From contig CAWIHK010000006.1 in the NCBI GenBank assembly GCA_963835935.1, positions 186,001-250,000 of the forward strand: a DNA stretch of 64,000 nt, written 5' to 3'. This document shows positions 52,540 to 60,862 of the stretch, piece by piece; the stretch's first letter is position 1, and every line of letters starts with the position of its first letter. Below the pieces are notes generated by a model. It made no database searches and was not told the DNA's origin. It saw only the letters and a program-made list of their open reading frames with translations. Both the position numbers and the translations under genes were made by a program. The DNA comes from CAWIHK01 sp963835935. Its GTDB lineage: Bacteria; Bacteroidota; Ignavibacteria; UBA10030; CAVZMI01.

Positions 52540-53655
52540 TTACTCCCATGCTCCTGGTATTGCCGTTCCACACTTCGGACATTTTCCATCTACAATCTCA
52601 ATTTTCGAAACGTAAAATCCATATCGTTCGACAAGCAAATTGTTGCACGACGGACAATAAGTATTTTCGGTGTTGCCGACATGGCCGGGAATATTTCCGG
52701 CGTAGACATATCTTAGGCCGTTTTCTTTTCCAATGCTGTACGCATGCAAAAGTGTTTTGGCCGATGTGTTGTCCGGACCGGACATTTTATAATCTTGATG
52801 GAACGCCGTTACATGCCACGGTATATCCGGAGAAATTGAAAAAAGAAATTGCGCGATGCTTTTTAATTCTTCATCCGAATCGTTGAAGCCGGGAACAATC
52901 AGCGTGACTACTTCTTCCCAAAATCCTTTTTCCTTCAACAATGCGATTGTCTTTAACACGACATCTAACCGGCCGCCGAGCTGCTGATAATTTTTCTGTT
53001 GAAAACTTTTTAAATCGACTTTATAGAAATTCACAAACGGACGAATGAATTCGAGAACTTCCGGCGTGGCATTTCCATTCGAGACATACGATCCTCGCAA
53101 TCCGCGTTTTTTCCCGAGACGAAAAACTTCAACAGCCCACTCGCTTGTGATGAGCGGTTCGTTGTATGTACTTGTGATGACCGGAGCATTAGCACGAATC
53201 GCGGCATTCACTATTTGTTCCGGTGAAACGGATTCCATCGGCGCTTCCGATTCGGCATCGCGGAGAGTTTGCGATGTGAGCCAGTTCTGGCAAAAGTTGC
53301 AATGGTAATCGCAGCCGAGCATCCCGAAGCTCAATGCTTTTCTGCCGGGGAAAACATGGAAGAATGGTTTCTTTTCGATCGGGTCGACTTGCAATCCGGA
53401 GATATAACCGTACGGTACGTACAATATTCCATCGCGATTGAAGCGGACTTTGCAGATGCCGTCTTTGCCCGGGCCGATTTTACATTCATGTCCGCATGCA
53501 AAACATCGCACCCAGCCATTCGCCGTTTTTTCGTACAATGTGCCTTCACGCGTGTAGCGCGAAAGTTTTTGCGCCATTGTTTTTATTGTTTCATCGATTT
53601 CCATGTCTGGAATATACAACCGTGTATTGATGCAATCAAGTTCCGGGAAAATCAA
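52540..53655 (-). CDS. amrS: AmmeMemoRadiSam radical SAM enzyme (AmrS)
   Basis: A 371-residue radical SAM protein, named for the neighbouring AMMECR1 and MEMO1 families. The cluster-binding motif C-x3-C-x2-C is CDYHCNFCQ at about 112-120. An N-terminal zinc-like CFACGHECKIGPGKDGICKV and a C-terminal pair CPSCNNLL...CPKCGTAIPG are also present. AmrS makes a carbon-linked modification in studied archaeal and bacterial cases, though the substrate is not settled. Partners AMMECR1 and MEMO1 are not in the window. The start may be ATG 53598 or nearby (MEIDETIKTMA) rather than 53655. Confidence 0.88.
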   Translation of the reverse strand: MIFPELDCINTRLYIPDMEIDETIKTMAQKLSRYTREGTLYEKTANGWVRCFACGHECKIGPGKDGICKVRFNRDGILYVPYGYISGLQVDPIEKKPFFHVFPGRKALSFGMLGCDYHCNFCQNWLTSQTLRDAESEAPMESVSPEQIVNAAIRANAPVITSTYNEPLITSEWAVEVFRLGKKRGLRGSYVSNGNATPEVLEFIRPFVNFYKVDLKSFQQKNYQQLGGRLDVVLKTIALLKEKGFWEEVVTLIVPGFNDSDEELKSIAQFLFSISPDIPWHVTAFHQDYKMSGPDNTSAKTLLHAYSIGKENGLRYVYAGNIPGHVGNTENTYCPSCNNLLVERYGFYVSKIEIVDGKCPKCGTAIPGAWE

Positions 53656-53776
53656 TCGCTGGTAAAGTATAATTATTAATCACGTTTTCCAGTTGATGTG
53701 TGGGTAGTAAATAATTGGATATTAAGCATTTAATGAATTATATTTGGAAAATCAAGTGGCAGATTAGACGGATCGG

Positions 53777-53794
53777 CCTAATTATAGTTAGGCA
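53777..53794. repeat. GCCTAA-TTATAG-TTAGGC palindrome upstream of an accessory gene
   Basis: A small perfect inverted repeat (GCCTAA ... TTAGGC) whose right half, with the preceding G, is GTTAGGC (53788-53794). GTTAGRC boxes also precede the next two accessory genes (55270, 56164). In integrons GTTRRRY is the R' box at a cassette start. Only 9 nt separate it from the next start codon. Confidence 0.45.
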
Positions 53795-53802
53795 ACTTTT
53801 TT

Positions 53803-54969
53803 ATGAAAATATTTAGCCCAATATATCCAATAAGAAAGTTTCAAGTAGATTCGAAGTTAAAAATGAGATTAAGTCAATTGAAACTGGAGCACCCTTATCT
53901 TCTCAAAGATTATGAAACAAAAAAACCTGTCGCTCAGCAATTTACACAGCAGATTAGTTTCCCGAATCGATACGCAAAAGATATTGGATTTGTCCAGCTA
54001 TTCTTTTATAAATTTATGACGGACCAAAGTAGGCTTATAAGTTTCCTAAAGTTTTGGGAAAACTATAGGCAAATGTTCAGCTTCGAGCCTGAATTATCAC
54101 ATATGCTATCGCTAACAGAAATTGGAGAAATTCCGTGGGATGAAATAAAACTTCCATATCAAGACTTCTATATTTCCTTCGGTAACTTTGATCAAGAAAT
54201 CTTCACCTTACAACAGTTCAATTATATTATTGATGGTGCTTTTATTACTACGTTTGAAGGTGAGTCATTAATTCTACCTGAGAATTCCATAATGATAGAA
54301 TTTACGAGCCGTTTGATTTATCCTTCTTATGAAGAAGCAATCCAACAAGTTCAGGAGGAAGGTGTCATTTTTAGCGAGCCAACCTACACTTTCATACTTG
54401 CTGGTCAAAGTGGGCAAAAAATACAAGATGCTTTTAACCAAGGAGAAGAAACGTTCTTAAAGTATTGTGAAAATATGGATGAAATAAATTACACCAATTC
54501 ACTTGAATTCGCTAAAAATCTTGGTGTTGCTGGTACAGAAAAAATAAATCCATATCTGGAAAGATATCTGAGAGGAAAACAATATATTCATTCAATGCTT
54601 CCTGTTCTTTTCAATTGCATCTTTTATTTAGCGCAATACCCAGAAAGTATAGTTGAAAAATATCAAGATGATACTCCTAAAGGGCTTATAGAAAAAATAA
54701 ATAGAGCAACAACCGAGACACAAAAAAATAGAAATCGTAAAAAGATTAACGACCATGGATATTCAAGGATCAAGTTTGTTCATTCGGTAATAAAAAGTGA
54801 ATCAAATATTGAGACGGGAAGAGAAGTTTCCACGCACTGGCGAAGAGGACATTGGCGTAATCAGCCTTATGGACATGGCTTGTCATCTCATAAATATCTC
54901 TGGATTCATCCAACGGTAGTGCGAAAAGACAAAGGTGAACCTATTGATGGACATCTATACCAAGTATAA
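53803..54969 (+). CDS. Unknown protein with C-terminal HWRRGHWR module
   Basis: 388 residues, soluble. I do not recognise the first 300 residues. The last ~55 (STHWRRGHWRNQPYGHGLS ... LWIHPTVVRKDKGEP) form a module that I recall from hypothetical plasmid and phage proteins, some grouped with the anti-CRISPR AcrVA2; the assignment is from memory and is weak. A signal peptide is not seen. No SD is near the start; the gene is AT-rich, unlike the neighbouring amrS. It is a single gene unit, bounded by GTTAGGC (53788) and GTCTAAC (54982). Confidence 0.6.
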   Translation: MKIFSPIYPIRKFQVDSKLKMRLSQLKLEHPYLLKDYETKKPVAQQFTQQISFPNRYAKDIGFVQLFFYKFMTDQSRLISFLKFWENYRQMFSFEPELSHMLSLTEIGEIPWDEIKLPYQDFYISFGNFDQEIFTLQQFNYIIDGAFITTFEGESLILPENSIMIEFTSRLIYPSYEEAIQQVQEEGVIFSEPTYTFILAGQSGQKIQDAFNQGEETFLKYCENMDEINYTNSLEFAKNLGVAGTEKINPYLERYLRGKQYIHSMLPVLFNCIFYLAQYPESIVEKYQDDTPKGLIEKINRATTETQKNRNRKKINDHGYSRIKFVHSVIKSESNIETGREVSTHWRRGHWRNQPYGHGLSSHKYLWIHPTVVRKDKGEPIDGHLYQV

Positions 54970-55327
54970 AGTAAAAAAGTTGTCTAACCACTTTAAAAAG
55001 GAATAAGTCAAGAGAAAATAGTACTCCCGAGACATCATAAAATGGATGATGTCGAGAATGTTCATTGAATTAATCAAAACCGATGCATGTTGGTGCCGCA
55101 TAATCTATCGAGTGGACGACTGCTCGAACGCAATGACGTCCAAACCATTTTACGGGTAAATGAATGATCTTGAGAATATCTTGATTTTTTTTATTGTATA
55201 AAAATATAGCGGGATCGTCGATCTCATTGTGGGAATACCCCGCTTTTGTTTTTTTGTAATATAGAAATCGTTAGGCCGTTGCAATGAAGAACAGTTTTAC
55301 GCTGTCATCTATAGCAGGAATAATTAT
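54970..55327. other. Spacer between two accessory genes, with boxes and a possible terminator
   Basis: Contains GTCTAAC (54982-54988) and a TTTAAAAAGGA run (54991-55002) just after the upstream stop, a weak terminator-like hairpin AGCGGG ... CCCGCT followed by T-rich DNA (55208-55256) and GTTAGGC (55270-55276) before the next gene. No gene is seen in it. Confidence 0.4.
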
Positions 55328-55966
55328 ATGAGGATGTATGAAACTTCATATTCAAATGAGGTACATCAATTGCTTATTACACCATCCCGTCATCTTTATG
55401 TATTGAAAGATGGAAGGGTCAAATTTCAAAAGAGAATGATAGAGGGTGGTTTGCAGGAATCAGATAAGAATTCAAAAGACCAAATCATTCATTACATCTT
55501 GCGCGATCATTTTAGCTTGGCAATGTACGCTGAGATTCATACCCGCGCGGAACGAGTATCTATAGAACAATTCCTTTGGAACGCTTGGTCAAAAAAGAAT
55601 GAATATCCATTTTGTGGGCTACCTGATTTTCTTATTCTCCCTAAAGCTATTTCGTCTGCCGCGATTGACGATTTTATACATTCTCTCCACATTGATGTTA
55701 TCAGGCCAACTGGTGGATTTATGGCGGGAGTCCGCATATTTGGTAAATGGGATCAAGTGCTTAACTTTGTCTACTCCAATTCATTTGATCCACTTAGATC
55801 ATTTCAAGAATTACAATCTAAAGTACTAGAAACCATCCAAATTTATTTTGAATCTGACCCTGGCCTTACAGAAAGGATCAATGTCTGGCAATCAAATTTA
55901 CGTAATCTTCGGCTGCCGCCACCACAAAATGAATTCTTTAAATTATACAAACAGACGATAGTTTAA
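55328..55966 (+). CDS. Unknown 212-residue protein
   Basis: A soluble mixed alpha/beta protein with no family I can name. The stretch IIHYILRDHFSLAMYAEIHTRAE and the following GLPDFLILPKAI have a loose resemblance to retroviral-type integrase/transposase segments, but no DDE triad can be placed, so I make no claim. The start is ATG 55328; no SD is obvious. It is a single gene in the accessory region, with GTTAGGC 52 nt upstream and GCATAAC 38 nt after the stop. Confidence 0.5.
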   Translation: MRMYETSYSNEVHQLLITPSRHLYVLKDGRVKFQKRMIEGGLQESDKNSKDQIIHYILRDHFSLAMYAEIHTRAERVSIEQFLWNAWSKKNEYPFCGLPDFLILPKAISSAAIDDFIHSLHIDVIRPTGGFMAGVRIFGKWDQVLNFVYSNSFDPLRSFQELQSKVLETIQIYFESDPGLTERINVWQSNLRNLRLPPPQNEFFKLYKQTIV

Positions 55967-56235
55967 GACAATGTTGACATTAATAGATAGAATTGTGCGC
56001 AGCAGCATAACCATTTTAAAAAGGACAGAATCCCCGCCGAGTCGAAATTTCACAAATTGTATCACCAGAACAATCGGAGCGGAATGATGATAGGCAATTT
56101 TAAAAAATATCGTTGTTAAAGTTTATTTATTCACCGGAGCGTAGCGAAAGCGGAGCAGCCTCCGTTAGACGTTTTTGCATTTGTTGCAATTATTATTAAG
56201 GTAATCAACATACATCAGTTATAGAAGGATTCAAC

Positions 56236-57081
56236 ATGCGAAAAAATATTATTCATATCCTCTTTGTCATCTTGCTGTACGGAATAAATAGTTATTGCCA
56301 GACTGACCCAAAAAAGAATCAAACAAAGATAAGTGAAGATTTGTTTTATACAAAAATTCAAGATAGCGTCTATATATTTACTCATTATTTCCCATGGGGT
56401 TCTAATGGTATGTTTATTCTTTTACCTGACAAGCAAGGATTGCTTATTAATACGCCATGCGAGAAAACCGGAACTGACTCTTTACTGAACTGGATTGAAA
56501 AAAGTTTTGGGTCTCTTAAATTAACGGTAATCGTTACTGGTTTTCATCAGGATAACCTTGGTGGCGATGAAGTTTTGTTTTCAAAAAATATCCCGGTATA
56601 TGGTCCTGATTTAACAGTAACACTTATAAAAGAAAAGGGCGAAGAATTAAAAAATGTCATTTTGAATTCGGTTTCTTCAAATGAGAATAAACGCTACTTC
56701 AATTCTTATAAGGAATTAAATTTGATGCCGCCAAATAAAACTTTTCCTATTAAAGAAGGCTTGGAATTGAAATTTGGCGACGAGGTTTTTGAAATATACT
56801 TTCCGGGAGAATCTCATACTATAGATAACACGGTGGTTTATCTTCATAAAAGAAAGATATTGTTCGGCGGCTGTATGATTAAGGGGTTGGAGTTTGATAA
56901 TCCAGGCTTTACCGGATATGCAAACATGATCGCTTGGCCGGTTTCTGTTGAAAATGTGATGAACAGATTTCAAGATTGCCGAATTGTTATTCCTGGCCAC
57001 GGTAAAGAAGGAGGGAGAGAATTGCTTCCGCATATGATTAAAGTTTTAAACGACTGGAATAAAGAACATAGCAGCCATTAA
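56236..57081 (+). CDS. B1-like metallo-beta-lactamase fold protein lacking one zinc ligand
   Basis: 281 residues with an N-terminal signal (about 1-21). The subclass B1 layout is clear: H-x-H-x-D region TGFHQDNLGG, GESHTIDNTVV, KILFGGCMIKG, PGHGKEGG. By BBL numbering the ligands His118 (H104), Asp120 (D106), His196 (H194), Cys221 (C213) and His263 (H255) and Lys224 are all present, but His116 is Gly (G102). B2 enzymes have Asn there, and no standard B1 has Gly, so the Zn1 site is probably damaged. It could be an active mono-zinc enzyme or a non-lactamase hydrolase. It lies between GTTAGAC (56164) and ACCTAAC (57107). Confidence 0.85.
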   Translation: MRKNIIHILFVILLYGINSYCQTDPKKNQTKISEDLFYTKIQDSVYIFTHYFPWGSNGMFILLPDKQGLLINTPCEKTGTDSLLNWIEKSFGSLKLTVIVTGFHQDNLGGDEVLFSKNIPVYGPDLTVTLIKEKGEELKNVILNSVSSNENKRYFNSYKELNLMPPNKTFPIKEGLELKFGDEVFEIYFPGESHTIDNTVVYLHKRKILFGGCMIKGLEFDNPGFTGYANMIAWPVSVENVMNRFQDCRIVIPGHGKEGGRELLPHMIKVLNDWNKEHSSH

Positions 57082-57404
57082 TATCCCAAAAAATAGATGG
57101 CAAAAAACCTAACAAGGCAACTCAAACTAACGGAATGAGCCCGCCTTCATAGAAAACATTTCGGCGGGTAAACGTGGTGCTTTAAGCTTGACATGTGGAG
57201 GTTTAATGCAGGTTTGAAAGTGAAGCGAATGAACTTGGTCCGTGTAATATAATTTGAAAGTTATCAGCGTGGCAGCTCCCGCTTTGCGGCCTGCCTGCCG
57301 CAGGCGGGATCCTCGATTCGACCACAATTTGATTAGACAACATCAAATTTGTCGAATCGGGATTAACCGCTATTCATTAGGTCACACTTGAAAAGAGGAA
57401 TAAA
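57082..57404. other. Spacer with hairpins and attC-like sequence
   Basis: No gene is seen. It holds ACCTAAC and TAACAA-N6-TCAA (57107-57125), a GCCTGC-C-GCAGGC hairpin with GCGGG/CCCGC flanks (about 57278-57308), and a large inverted repeat whose arms are GATTCGAC-AATTTGAT (57315-57333) and its inverse (57342-57358) round the loop TAGACAAC. The repeats resemble small mobile or recombination sequences. Confidence 0.5.
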
Positions 57405-57782
57405 ATGAATACATTCCAAGTAAAAATTATAATTACAGTTTTCGTATTTATGATTATCTTTCTTTCCGGTTTCTGGCTCGGTAAGTCAGAGAAACCATAC
57501 AACGTAATTGTCCTGACAATACATAAACTCGTCTCAGTTGGTATTATTATATTTATTGTTATAACTTGTTATCAATTCTATAAAGTAGATGCTCTGAATA
57601 CATTGGAATTGATTTTAGGTTTATCACTGATTTTAATATTTCTCGGCGCTATTGTTTCTGGAGGTTTATTAAGTACTGACAAATCAATACCTTCGTTCGT
57701 ACTTGTTTTGCACAGAGTATCATCATTTGTATCAGTATTATTAACAGGAATGTTAATATTCCTTTTGAAAGATCGGTTATAA
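57405..57782 (+). CDS. Small four-helix membrane protein
   Basis: 125 residues with four hydrophobic helices (about 6-24, 38-56, 64-84, 98-118). His residues in the second and fourth helices (LTIHKLVS, LVLHRVSS) could in principle bind heme, as in small b-type cytochromes, but no known motif is complete, so this is only noted. AGAGGA lies just before the start. The family is not recognised. Confidence 0.6.
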   Translation: MNTFQVKIIITVFVFMIIFLSGFWLGKSEKPYNVIVLTIHKLVSVGIIIFIVITCYQFYKVDALNTLELILGLSLILIFLGAIVSGGLLSTDKSIPSFVLVLHRVSSFVSVLLTGMLIFLLKDRL

Positions 57783-57961
57783 TAAAAAGCAATTTCAGTG
57801 CGAATAAGTTTATAAAAAAATAAATAATATTGGAACACGTACAGCAGTTGAGGTAATGGAAAGTTCATGTCACCGCAGCTTATCTCTCTGCCGGAATATT
57901 TTTCACGAAGGTGGAGTCGACAACCAAATGCAATACGTGATTATTTTCAAGGAATTTTTCC

Positions 57962-59068
57962 ATGGCAAAAGTGAGTATCGTAAAAACCAATCAAGGTATC
58001 AAACAGGGATTGTTTAATGCTGTTGAATTGGTTGGCGGGCTGGACTCATACATCGGGCATGCCGACAAAATACTCCTCAAGCCCAATCTGAATGGCGCAG
58101 AAGGGGTCACAAATATAGAGCTTGTAGAAGCTTTGATTCAATTACTGTTTGATTTCGGAGTTGGCAAGGTCTTTATGGCGGAAGCAACATTTGGAGATGC
58201 TCGCGTTACGAATATGTGCTTCCATAAAACAGGCTTTTCCGATCTGGCAAAAAAATATAACATCGAACTTTTTAATTTGAACAGCTCGCAGATTGTCGAG
58301 GTGAAAGTCGCCAGGCCGTTTGTATTGGAAACGCTTCAAATAGCTCGAGAGGCGTATGAGGCGGATAAAATCATCAATTTGCCAAATATGAAAGTACATT
58401 ACGCTACCGGAATTACGTTGGCGTTGAAGAACATGAAAGGAATATTGGTGGGGGATGAAAAGAAGCATTTTCATGAAGTTGGTTTGGACAAAGCGATTGT
58501 AGATTTGAACAATACAATAAAACCCAATTTAAATATCGTGGATGGCATCTTGTGTATGGAGAGAATGGGGCCACGTGGTGGTGACCTGGTGAAGTTGGGA
58601 TTGATTATGGCGGGCAGCGAATCAGCCGAAGTGGATTATGTGGGCAGCCAGATCATGGGGTACGCCGTCAGTGAAGTAAAACATTTGGAGCTGTATCTTG
58701 AAACTAACAGGATAGATGTAAACCAAATCGAAGTGGTTGGAGAGCGTGTGGAAGACGTCCGCTATTCTTTCAAGAAGGTCAATATGGAAAAGATACTGCC
58801 GAAAGAATTCCGAATCCACAATCGGAACGCTTGCAGTGCGTGCGAAAATGCTTTTCTATTATCCTGTCAATTCCTGGAGAAAGCTCCTTTCCAAACGGTT
58901 GACGTATTTATGGGAGAGATGATTGAGGATGATGTTTCGATAAAGGGGATGAAGATCGGGTTTGGGAGTTGTTGTTCTGCAGACATTGGGTTGGAGAAGA
59001 TAATCAAAGGGTGTCCGCCTTATCCATTTACACTCAGGGATTATTTGCATGAGCGTGGAGTGGCGTAG
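57962..59068 (+). CDS. DUF362 domain-containing protein
   Basis: A 368-residue protein of the DUF362 family: ILLKPNLNGAEGVTNIELVEAL at about 37-58, AEATFGDARVTN, and ALKNMKGILVGDEKKHFH are the recurring blocks. Near the C-terminus, CSACENAFLLSC and later GSCCSADIG, GCPPYP are Cys clusters resembling iron-sulfur sites of related proteins, here without the usual CxxCxxC ferredoxin form. The function is unknown; DUF362 proteins are often near redox enzymes. It is a lone gene. Confidence 0.85.
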   Translation: MAKVSIVKTNQGIKQGLFNAVELVGGLDSYIGHADKILLKPNLNGAEGVTNIELVEALIQLLFDFGVGKVFMAEATFGDARVTNMCFHKTGFSDLAKKYNIELFNLNSSQIVEVKVARPFVLETLQIAREAYEADKIINLPNMKVHYATGITLALKNMKGILVGDEKKHFHEVGLDKAIVDLNNTIKPNLNIVDGILCMERMGPRGGDLVKLGLIMAGSESAEVDYVGSQIMGYAVSEVKHLELYLETNRIDVNQIEVVGERVEDVRYSFKKVNMEKILPKEFRIHNRNACSACENAFLLSCQFLEKAPFQTVDVFMGEMIEDDVSIKGMKIGFGSCCSADIGLEKIIKGCPPYPFTLRDYLHERGVA

Positions 59069-59242
59069 ACATTTTAAAAAGGATAGAGCTCGCGAAAAAT
59101 GTTTGTGAATAAAATTAAATATTGATCAGATACGAAGTTTGTGTAGTTGAAGATTATCCGAGCCGCACCGTTTTGAATTCTTTATGTCTCGTGTTCTGTG
59201 TGAAGCTTAGCTTTGTCCCTGATTTATAAAAAAGGAGAATAC

Positions 59243-60478
59243 ATGGTTGGATCAAAAACAAAAAAAGAAAACACACTTCAATCCATGACGATGTTCGAAA
59301 GAATGCGCACTCCATTCTGGCGAGGAGTTAAAGCCGCCGCAATCTACTACGGCATAGCTGCACTTATCTTTTTGCTGTTGAAGGTGGCGTTACCCTTGAG
59401 TGATGATGCCTACCTGTTTTTTATCTTTATCCCGGTTGTATTGCTGGCAGGATTTATCTGGGCAGTTGTCTCACTCATCGCCAGCTTTTTTCGTGTGTGG
59501 CCCCGTGGTGTACTGATTGTACATGTGATCGTAATTGTATCGGCGTGGTTGCTTGTTGCTCCAAAAACTCCCGCGTTCCCCACATTCGCAGCAAATCCGG
59601 TCAGGGGTGAATTGATGCCCACCTTTAACAAAGTCGAAGATCAGCAAAAATTTTTATCAAATTATCAAAAAGAATTACAATCATGGCCAGTGCAAACTGA
59701 AGAGCTGGACATTCAAACAGAGTTTGGTAAAACACATATAATTTCATTTGGCAATCCTCAAGGAAAACCATTAATACTTTTGCACTGGTTTTATTCCAAC
59801 TCCACAGAATGGAAATATATGGCGCCTTTTCTACAAGAACGATATCGTGTATATGCTGTTGATGTAATTGGCGACATGGGAAAAAGTTATGCTTATAATC
59901 CGCCAAAATCTGAGAAAGAAGTTTCTCAATGGTTTAATCAAGTGTTGGATGGACTCAGTTTGAATAAAGTTTTTCTCTGCGGCCATTCCAACGGCGGATT
60001 TCAAGCCATGTTAATCGCACGACAAAATCCTGATAAAATTGAAAAGTTAATTTTGCTTGCACCCGCTGCCGGGTTTAAGCCTTTTAGTTTTAAGTTTTAT
60101 TTGTCAGTATTCGGGACAGCCCTTTTCCCCAAAGATGTCATTCTTGAAACCTTCAAGAATGCATGCACACTAAATACGAATCACTGGAGTAAAGAAGTGA
60201 CAGAGATGCTGGCTTTATCCTTCAGGGTTGGAGCCAATCAACTTAGAGTTTATCCTAGAGAATTTAACGACGATGAAATAAAGGCTATTAAAGTTCCAAC
60301 ACTCTTGATTTTGGGAAGTGAAGAAATGATTTATCCGCCTGCGGCAGCTTCCGAAAGAGCATCAAGACTTCTGCCGAATTCAAGGGTTATCATATTGCCT
60401 AATTGCAGTCATGCCATTCCATTTGATGCTCCACAGGAGGCTTCGAAAGCGATCGATTCATTTTTGAGTGTAGAATAA
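59243..60478 (+). CDS. Alpha/beta hydrolase with N-terminal membrane region
   Basis: ATG 59243 (AAGGAGA upstream) gives 411 residues. Three or four hydrophobic segments fill about 30-115 and the alpha/beta-hydrolase domain follows. The nucleophile elbow is CGHSNGGFQAM, the oxyanion side is LILLHWFYSN, an acidic residue is near LILGSEEMIYP and the His is in NCSHAIPFDAP, giving a plausible catalytic triad. The family includes esterases and haloalkane-dehalogenase-like enzymes; no substrate can be named. TTG 59213 in the same frame is rejected as the start. Confidence 0.85.
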   Translation: MVGSKTKKENTLQSMTMFERMRTPFWRGVKAAAIYYGIAALIFLLLKVALPLSDDAYLFFIFIPVVLLAGFIWAVVSLIASFFRVWPRGVLIVHVIVIVSAWLLVAPKTPAFPTFAANPVRGELMPTFNKVEDQQKFLSNYQKELQSWPVQTEELDIQTEFGKTHIISFGNPQGKPLILLHWFYSNSTEWKYMAPFLQERYRVYAVDVIGDMGKSYAYNPPKSEKEVSQWFNQVLDGLSLNKVFLCGHSNGGFQAMLIARQNPDKIEKLILLAPAAGFKPFSFKFYLSVFGTALFPKDVILETFKNACTLNTNHWSKEVTEMLALSFRVGANQLRVYPREFNDDEIKAIKVPTLLILGSEEMIYPPAAASERASRLLPNSRVIILPNCSHAIPFDAPQEASKAIDSFLSVE

Positions 60479-60862
60479 TATTTTAAATAATTACCTGCAC
60501 TTATCAGGCGGTGAAGCCTTGCACAACGGGATCGATTTAATCGGGATTTGCTGTCCACCAGTTTTCTTGGCGGAGCCGTCATTCGTACAATGGTGCCAAG
60601 GCATGGTCATTCATGAAAACTTTAAGGCGCGAGGAAGCGTTGGTCGACGCATTCATGACATTCAATGAAATTTGTTCTTCTGTTGCACATTTATTAAGGT
60701 TGTGTATATTTACAAGTGGTTGTACTCAAGTTTTAAGAAGACACTGTCTGTGGAATTTAAAAATGTTCAATCAAATAATAATTCTTCCACCTTTACTCGC
60801 CGGGACACTATCCCAGTTTTAAGGTTCACTCCTGGAGAGCAAACAACAAAATAGGAGGAACA
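60479..60862. other. Spacer upstream of the second T9SS gene
   Basis: A 384-bp stretch with no gene I can support; short frames here show no recognised domain. AGGAGG lies just upstream of the next start (60852-60857), so the T9SS gene has a strong ribosome site. Confidence 0.5.

Noticed and set aside
54970..55276. A canonical integron attC between the first two accessory genes
   Set aside because: The boxes are 295 bp apart and the arms are not complementary; only the box pattern is kept as a hypothesis.
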